A stretch of 64,000 bases of DNA from Castellaniella sp041677825 (GTDB lineage Bacteria; Pseudomonadota; Gammaproteobacteria; Burkholderiales; Burkholderiaceae_B): contig NZ_JBAYPG010000011.1 of the NCBI RefSeq assembly GCF_041677825.1, positions 1 to 64,000 of the forward strand. Direction: 5' to 3'. Position 1 is the stretch's first letter, and the number at the start of each line of letters is the position of its first letter. Below the pieces are notes generated by a model that saw only the letters and a list, made by a program, of their open reading frames with translations, had not been told where the DNA came from and made no database searches. Positions 58,847 through 64,000 of this stretch are shown in pieces. The position numbers were made by a program, and so were the translations under genes.

Positions 58847-60097
58847 TCAATGCGGTGCAAACGGCGCCGGATCGAGCGCCGGGCGTTCACCGGCCATCAG
58901 GCCATCGAGCAGGCTCGCGCTGCCACAGGCCAGGGTGAAGCCCAGGGCACCGTGGCCGGTATTGAGCCAGACATTGTCGGTGCCGGGGCAGCGCCCGATC
59001 AGCGGGCGGCCATGCGGGGTGGCCGGGCGCTGCCCGGCCCAGGCCTGCGCTCGGCCGAAGTCCGCCTGCGGCAGAAATTCGCCCGCCTCGCGGCGCACCT
59101 GGGCGATGCGATCCGGCTCGGGCGCCAGCCCATCGAGCCCCATGCCGACCATGGCCGAAACCCGCAATGCATCGCCCAGGCGGACGTACACGGTACGCCG
59201 CTCGTAATCTGTCACGCTGATGGCTGGCGCGCAGTCTGCGGCGTCCTGCACGGTGAGGCTGTAGCCTTTCAGGCCATACAGCAGGGGCGCATACCCAAGT
59301 GTGCCCAGCAGCGCGCGGCTGCCAAGCCCGCCCGCCACCACGAACTGATCGGCCTCGATCTCGCGCCCGTCGTCCAGGCGCAGCGCCCGCACGCGCCGGC
59401 CCTCGCGCCTGAAACCCAAGGCCCGCGAACCCAGCCAGGCCGACTGGCCGCTGCGCGCGGCCCAGTGCTCGAACAGCCGTTGCGTGAACAATCGGCAATC
59501 GCCCGATTCTTCACTGGGCGTATGCAGCCCGCCGGCCAGATCGCCCGCCACGGCCTTCAGGGCGGGCTCGAGCGCCACGCAGGCGTCTGCCGAGAGCACA
59601 GCCTGCCGGGCCCCGCCCAGTTCGGCCTGCAGCCGGACCTGCGCCCGGGCCTTGTCGAGTGGCCCCGGATGACGGTATACGATCAGCTTGCCATTGCCGG
59701 CATGGTGGAAATCCAGCGCAACGGCCTGCATCCAGGCCTGCAGCGTGGCCCGGCTGAGGGCCGCGAGCCCAAGCACCTGCGCCGTGCTGGCCGCGGCCTG
59801 CCGCGTGGTGCAGGCGCGCAGGAACGCAAGCCCCCAGCGCCATTGCAACGGATCGAGCCGGGGCCGGAAGCGCAAGGGTGAATCACGCCGCAGCAGCCAG
59901 GCCGGCAGACGCGGCAGGACCCCGGGCTCGGCCAGTGGCGCCACATAGCTGTAGCTGAGCTGGCCGCCATTGGCGTGGCTGGTGAGCGCAGCCACCTGCC
60001 CGCAGGCCTCGACCAGGCTGACCCGGGCGCCGCGCAGCGCCAATTGCCAGGCCGTGGTCACCCCGATCACCCCACCTCCGATAATGCATACCTGCAT
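58847..60097 (-). CDS. dadA: D-amino acid dehydrogenase (DadA family FAD oxidoreductase)
   Basis: 416 residues. The FAD dinucleotide motif is MQVCIIGGGVIGVTTAWQLALRGARVSLVE. HANGGQLSYSYVAPLAEPGVLPRLPAWLLRRDSPLRFRP is diagnostic for DadA, and C-terminal RPATPHGRPLIGRCPGTDNVWLNTGHGALGFTLACGSASLL closes the FAD site. It oxidatively deaminates D-amino acids at the membrane to 2-oxo acids. It lies on the opposite strand between the fused TRAP permease and its likely receptor. Confidence 0.9.
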   Translation of the reverse strand: MQVCIIGGGVIGVTTAWQLALRGARVSLVEACGQVAALTSHANGGQLSYSYVAPLAEPGVLPRLPAWLLRRDSPLRFRPRLDPLQWRWGLAFLRACTTRQAAASTAQVLGLAALSRATLQAWMQAVALDFHHAGNGKLIVYRHPGPLDKARAQVRLQAELGGARQAVLSADACVALEPALKAVAGDLAGGLHTPSEESGDCRLFTQRLFEHWAARSGQSAWLGSRALGFRREGRRVRALRLDDGREIEADQFVVAGGLGSRALLGTLGYAPLLYGLKGYSLTVQDAADCAPAISVTDYERRTVYVRLGDALRVSAMVGMGLDGLAPEPDRIAQVRREAGEFLPQADFGRAQAWAGQRPATPHGRPLIGRCPGTDNVWLNTGHGALGFTLACGSASLLDGLMAGERPALDPAPFAPH

Positions 60098-60179
60098 GGT
60101 CCATTCCTGTTGCGTGCACAAACGACGTTACCCTTGATACACTTCCTTATACATCACGACAATTTGAGGAGTACACAAA

Positions 60180-61175
60180 ATGGGCTCTAGAACTGCAAAG
60201 TTTCTCATCGCTCTGGCCTGCACCCTGGGGTTGATCCCCCTGGCTGGTGCCAAGACCTTCGTCACCATAGGCTCAGGGTCCACCACCGGCCTGTACTATC
60301 CCACTGCCGTGGGCATGGCCAAGATCATCAACGACGCCAACATCAACGTGCGCGCCAATGCGCGTTCCACCGGCGCCTCGGTGTTCAACTGTCGCGCCAT
60401 TGGCGAAGGCCAGCTGCAGATGGGCTTCACCCAGAACAACGTCGCCTACTACGCCTACAAGGGTGAAGGCGTCGAAGCCTTCCAGGGCAAGCCGATCGAA
60501 AATCTGCGCGGCCTGGCCGTCCTGTACCCTGAAGTCATCCACATCCTCGCCCGCAAGGAAGCCAGCATCCAGTCACCGGCCGATTTCAAGGGCAAGCGCG
60601 TCTATGTGGGCGACATCGGTTCGGGCACCGAGCAAGATGCCATCAACGTGCTCGAAGCCTACGACCTCACCCTCGATGACCTGAAGACCGCCGTGCGCGG
60701 CAGCGCCGGCAGCGCCGTGAACCTGCTGCGCGACGGCCAGATCGACGCCATGTTCTACACCGTGGGGGTCGGTTCGTCCGCCATCACCGAAGCCGCCCAG
60801 ACAGCCCCCATCACGCTGGTATCCATCTCCGACGACATGGCCGCCAAGCTGCATGGCAAGTATGCGTTCTACACGCCCTTCACGATCCCCGGCAAGACCT
60901 ATCCCGACATGCCGGCCGACATCCCCACCATCACCCTGTCGGCCATGCTGGTGGTCGATGCCAACATGAACGATGACGACGTCTACGCCTTCATGGATAC
61001 GCTCTTCAACAAGAAGCTCGACACCTTCTACAACGATATCCAGAACCCCAACCTGAAAGAATACTTCCAGGTCAGCAAGGCGCTCGATGGCATGCCCATC
61101 CCGGTGCACCCCGGTGCCATCAAGTTCTTCGAAGAACAGAACGTTGCGGTAGCGCCCGCGCTCAAGGCCAACTGA
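60180..61175 (+). CDS. TAXI-family TRAP transporter solute receptor
   Basis: 331 residues with a signal peptide (KFLIALACTLGLIPLAGAK). The TAXI opening TFVTIGSGSTTGLYYPTAVGMAKIIND is followed by ARSTGASVFNCRAIGEGQLQMGFTQNNVAYYAYKG, KRVYVGDIGSGTEQDAINVL and VRGSAGSAVNLLRDGQIDAMFYTVGVGS. Such receptors bind amino acids or dicarboxylates and work with fused TRAP permeases; the only one in the window is at 56743-58761. AGGAG precedes the ATG. Confidence 0.9.
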   Translation: MGSRTAKFLIALACTLGLIPLAGAKTFVTIGSGSTTGLYYPTAVGMAKIINDANINVRANARSTGASVFNCRAIGEGQLQMGFTQNNVAYYAYKGEGVEAFQGKPIENLRGLAVLYPEVIHILARKEASIQSPADFKGKRVYVGDIGSGTEQDAINVLEAYDLTLDDLKTAVRGSAGSAVNLLRDGQIDAMFYTVGVGSSAITEAAQTAPITLVSISDDMAAKLHGKYAFYTPFTIPGKTYPDMPADIPTITLSAMLVVDANMNDDDVYAFMDTLFNKKLDTFYNDIQNPNLKEYFQVSKALDGMPIPVHPGAIKFFEEQNVAVAPALKAN

Positions 61176-61211
61176 GCCAGGGCGGCGGGCTCATACGCCA
61201 CAGGAGACACC

Positions 61212-61508
61212 ATGATTCGTGAAATGGCCCACATCACCGTTCGGCCAGGCGCACAGGCCGCTTTCGAAGCGGCCGTCGAGAAGGCCCGCCCCCTCTTCGA
61301 GAGTGCACGTGGCTGCCGCCACGTCACTCTGCTGCACCAGATCGAGGATCCACACGAATATGTGCTCATGGTGCACTGGGACACGCTCGAAGACCACACC
61401 GTGCATTTCCGTGGGTCCGACGCCTTTCCGGCGTGGCGCGCCCTGGTGGGCGAGCACTTCGCCAAGCCCCCGCACGTGGTGCACGTATCGTTCAACGCGT
61501 ACTTCTGA
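61212..61508 (+). CDS. Antibiotic biosynthesis monooxygenase (ABM) domain protein
   Basis: 98 residues, single ABM dimeric alpha/beta-barrel: IREMAHITVRPGAQAAFEAAVEKARPLFESARGCRHVTLLHQIEDPHEYVLMVHWDTLEDHTVHFRGSDAF. The family includes cofactor-free quinone-forming oxygenases and detoxification proteins. It follows the TAXI gene by 36 bp, so they may be co-transcribed. Its last 17 bp overlap the convergent aminotransferase. The substrate is unknown. Confidence 0.82.
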   Translation: MIREMAHITVRPGAQAAFEAAVEKARPLFESARGCRHVTLLHQIEDPHEYVLMVHWDTLEDHTVHFRGSDAFPAWRALVGEHFAKPPHVVHVSFNAYF

Positions 61509-62703
61509 ACGCCCTCAGGTATCGGGCCAGCCGGGCGACTCCGTCGAGCAGCCGTTCGGGCGAGGTCGCATGGCACCAGCGCAGCCAGGCGGCCGATTCG
61601 GGCCCGAACGCCACCCCGGGGGCCAGCCCGAGGCCGACCTGATCCACCAGCGCGTGCGCCAGCGCCATCGAATCCCCATGGCCCGCTACCCTGAAGAACA
61701 CGTACATGGCGCCATCGGCGCCCGGCACCTCGATCTGCGGCAACGCTGCCAGGGCATCCACCAATGCACTGCGGGTCTGCGCCAGCCGTGCGCGCAACTG
61801 TGCAACCTCGGCCTCGCCCTGCTCGAGCGCTGCCACGGCGGCCCTTTGCACGACTTCGAATACGCTGGCGTAATTGAATTCGATGAGCTTGGCCAGATCG
61901 ACCTGCAAGGCGGGCGGCGTCACCATCCAGCCCACACGCCAGCCGGTCATCGACCACGCCTTGGAAAAACTGTTCACTGAAATCACGCGATCATCGGTGG
62001 CCTGATGCGCGAGAAACGACGGCGCCACCGGCCGCTGCACGTCGTATACCAGCCGCTGATAGACATCGTCACACAGGATCCAGATCCCGTGCCGTCGGCA
62101 GTGGGCCAGCAGCACGCGGATTTCTTCATCTGAAATCACCCAGCCCGTCGGGTTGTTGGGTGAATTCACCACCAGCATGCGGGTGCCGGGCACCAGAGCG
62201 GCCAGCAGGCGATCCAGGTCCAGGCTCCAGCGCCGCTCGCGTACCACCAGTGGCACGCGCGTGACATGGGCGCCGAGAATGGCCGGGATCTCGATCAGAT
62301 TGGGCCACAGCGGCGTGATGGCGACCACGCGATCGCCCGGATCGAGCAGCAGCTGCGCGGCCAGCATCAGCCCCGTGACCCCCGAGGCACACACCGAGAT
62401 GCGATCCTCTGCAATGGGCAGGCCGTGCAGACGGCCCAGATAACTGGACAGTGCCTGCCGCAGATAGCCGCGCCCCGGATTCTGGGTGTAGAAGGTCTGG
62501 CCCTGATTCAGGGCCTCGATCGCCGCCTGGCGGATGAACGGCGCCGTAGGCTGATCGGACTCGCCAAACCAGAACGGCAGGACATCAGTGCGCCCCATGG
62601 CCCGATCGGCCAGGTCGCGGATGGGCGACGCCGCCATGCGATGGATGGCAGACCGGGCGTGCAGCGTACGCTGATTCACGGGCTGTGTGAAAATGTCGGG
62701 CAT
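61492..62703 (-). CDS. Class I/II PLP-dependent aminotransferase
   Basis: 403 residues, fold type I. YTQNPGRGYLRQALSSYLGRLHG, VNSPNNPTGWVIS, the DDVYQRL aspartate/tyrosine pair and the PLP lysine in SVNSFSKAWSMTGWRVGW are conserved, with the carboxylate-binding arginine near the C-terminus (LRWCHAT). It resembles aspartate/aromatic aminotransferases of the AspC-like I-gamma group. Start ATG at 62703 is chosen; a long upstream frame has no family similarity. The next gene upstream is a LysR regulator. Confidence 0.85.
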   Translation of the reverse strand: MPDIFTQPVNQRTLHARSAIHRMAASPIRDLADRAMGRTDVLPFWFGESDQPTAPFIRQAAIEALNQGQTFYTQNPGRGYLRQALSSYLGRLHGLPIAEDRISVCASGVTGLMLAAQLLLDPGDRVVAITPLWPNLIEIPAILGAHVTRVPLVVRERRWSLDLDRLLAALVPGTRMLVVNSPNNPTGWVISDEEIRVLLAHCRRHGIWILCDDVYQRLVYDVQRPVAPSFLAHQATDDRVISVNSFSKAWSMTGWRVGWMVTPPALQVDLAKLIEFNYASVFEVVQRAAVAALEQGEAEVAQLRARLAQTRSALVDALAALPQIEVPGADGAMYVFFRVAGHGDSMALAHALVDQVGLGLAPGVAFGPESAAWLRWCHATSPERLLDGVARLARYLRAFRSTR

Positions 62704-62842
62704 GATCCTGCTTCCATGTTGCGTGCCGGAGAGACTTGGGTGCCGGAGATACGGGCGGCACCATGCGCATGCGCCCGTGCCAGCCCCGGCACGCTGCGCG
62801 GCTTGGCCCCGGTTCCTGCATGGTACGGCAATTCGGCTGCTG

Positions 62843-63772
62843 TCAGGCCACGGGCACGCATTCGTGCAGCCGCCTGGCGAGCGCCGAATCATTGTCCAGC
62901 CGCTGAACGAGCGACAAGGCAATGCAGCCCCGTGCGCCCGGATCATCGAGGGCCACGAAACGGACCCGCCGATCGGCGTGGTGATGCCGTGTCACCGCAG
63001 GCACCAGGGCAATGCCCATATTGTTGGCCACCAGACCCAGCATGGTCTGGACCTGGATCGCTTCCAGACTGATGCGGGGCTCGAACCCGGCCGCATGACA
63101 GAGCCCGCGCGCCACTGAATGCACCCCGGGTGCGCGGGTCGAACCATTCATGATGAACGCCTCGTCGCGGCACTCGGCCAGGCGGATGCGGCGCCAGTGG
63201 GCCAGGCGATGCCCTGCGGGCACCAGCAGCATCAGGTCGTCCGTCTGGATCACCCACGACTGGAGCACGGGATCCTGGGTGAACGGGCTGCGCACGAGAC
63301 CGGCGTCCAGTTCACGCCCCTTCAGCTGCTGAAGGACGCCGGCCGTGCTGTCTTCCTGGAGAATCAAGCGCACATCCGGGTACTGCAGCCGGAAGGCATC
63401 GACGATCCTGGGCAGCAAGTCGTGGATGGCCGAACTGACAAAGCCGATCTGCAGCGTACCCCATGCGCCCGTGGCCACCAGATTGGCCACCTGACGCGCC
63501 TGCCGGGCATGGAACAGGGCGCTGCGCGCTTCATCCACGACGGCCAGGCCAGCCGCCGTAAGCCGCGCCCCGCGCGCACCCCGTTCGACCAGGCGCACGC
63601 CAATGGCCTGCTCGAGCTTCTGGATCGACACCGACAGAGCGGGTTGCGCAAGATGCAGCTGCTCGGCGGCCCGTCGAAAGCTGCCGGCTTCGGACAGGGT
63701 GATCAATTGCTGAAACTGCCGCAGGGTGATGGGCAGTGCACTGGATATGGAATCGGGCACCGGCATGACCAT
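62843..63772 (-). CDS. LysR-family transcriptional regulator (BenM/CatM-like group)
   Basis: 309 residues. The HTH region is TLRQFQQLITLSEAGSFRRAAEQLHLAQPALSVSIQKLEQAIGVRLVERGARGARLTAAG. The effector domain has GTLQIGFVSSAIHDLLPRIVDAFRLQYPDVRLILQEDSTAGVLQQLKGRELDAGLVR, the CbnR/BenM-type arrangement. It lies 139 bp upstream of the aminotransferase on the same strand, so it may regulate that gene, or a gene beyond the window end at 64000. The start region is AT-rich (63773-63820). Confidence 0.85.
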   Translation of the reverse strand: MVMPVPDSISSALPITLRQFQQLITLSEAGSFRRAAEQLHLAQPALSVSIQKLEQAIGVRLVERGARGARLTAAGLAVVDEARSALFHARQARQVANLVATGAWGTLQIGFVSSAIHDLLPRIVDAFRLQYPDVRLILQEDSTAGVLQQLKGRELDAGLVRSPFTQDPVLQSWVIQTDDLMLLVPAGHRLAHWRRIRLAECRDEAFIMNGSTRAPGVHSVARGLCHAAGFEPRISLEAIQVQTMLGLVANNMGIALVPAVTRHHHADRRVRFVALDDPGARGCIALSLVQRLDNDSALARRLHECVPVA

Positions 63773-64000
63773 GAGTATATGACGATCACTGAATAATAAA
63801 ACAATATTGGATATCTATCGCTGGTACCCGGTACACTGAGCCGGACGGGGTTGCATCGGGCCGCCGGCTGCATCCATCGATGCCGGCCTGCCACTTGCGC
63901 GGCAGGGTCGGGCCGTGAAAGCCGGCCCGGCAGGCGGGATGCATGCCGAGCGGCGCGAACCCGGGCTTGAACCGCCCAGACCCCGATCCTCAGGCAACCA
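63773..64000. other. Non-coding window end
   Basis: The first ~50 bp are AT-rich (aataataaaacaatattgg), probably the lysR promoter. The rest is GC-rich with no convincing gene. Confidence 0.4.

Noticed and set aside
1..64000. Insertion sequences, prophage, CRISPR arrays, tRNA or rRNA genes
   Set aside because: No transposase, integrase or phage protein, no regularly spaced repeats and no cloverleaf-like sequence were recognised in the intergenic regions.

Overview
The window is about 64 kb of GC-rich, densely coded bacterial chromosome. Gene families and order (mccBA, smg, topB, many DctP/TAXI-type TRAP receptors, LIV-type ABC importers, tandem LysR/IclR-controlled catabolic blocks) suggest a betaproteobacterium of the Burkholderiales, most likely Alcaligenaceae (Bordetella/Achromobacter-like). 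This placement is inferred from protein sequence and gene order. I saw no tRNA, rRNA, CRISPR array, insertion sequence or prophage gene. No gene-free stretch exceeds 300 bp; the longest is about 278 bp, at 48488-48765.

Layout. (1) 1-7482: 3' end of mccB, then mccA (biotin-dependent acyl-CoA carboxylase), smg, gluQ, and on the other strand topB with a repeat-built Lys/Ala/Thr tail. (2) 7713-9959: an orphan DctP receptor divergent from a tartrate/D-malate dehydrogenase. (3) 9941-21669: a catabolic island. A minus-strand series runs iclR, SCP2-type thiolase, acyl-CoA ligase, two overlapping DUF296 (PPC-domain) genes, SDR dehydrogenase, acetolactate-synthase-like enzyme, MFS. A DctPQM TRAP importer diverges from iclR. 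The substrate is unknown. (4) 21778-31977: purine catabolism. A minus-strand block xdhA-xdhB-xdhC-guaD-amn is divergent from lysR-uraD-allA. (5) 31963-38493: EamA exporter, hydroxypyruvate isomerase, glycerate kinase, malate synthase G and an MBL hydrolase. Several of these would use the glyoxylate released from purines.

(6) 38498-52418 is the most interesting part: a homoprotocatechuate (3,4-dihydroxyphenylacetate) meta-cleavage regulon. It encodes a complete lower pathway (hpaD, hpaE, hpaG1, hpaG2, hpaF, hpaH, hpaI) ending in pyruvate and succinic semialdehyde, a LIV-type ABC importer with two paralogous receptors, a RidA-family protein and a Crp/Fnr-family regulator. Three copies of the palindrome TGTATC-N4-GATACA lie in the regulatory gaps of this block, and I found no other intergenic copy by eye. 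In each case the palindrome is exactly 21 bp upstream of a -10-like hexamer, which puts its centre at -41.5, the class II Crp/Fnr activator position. The regulator lacks the usual recognition-helix glutamate, and the half-site lacks the G-C pair this glutamate normally reads. I propose a Crp/Fnr-type activator of homoprotocatechuate catabolism.

(7) 52552-64000: class III aminotransferase, EamA transporter, nitrate/nitrite MFS transporter, Ohr peroxidase, fused TRAP permease and its likely TAXI receptor separated by an opposing D-amino-acid dehydrogenase, an ABM-fold monooxygenase, a class I/II aminotransferase and a LysR regulator.
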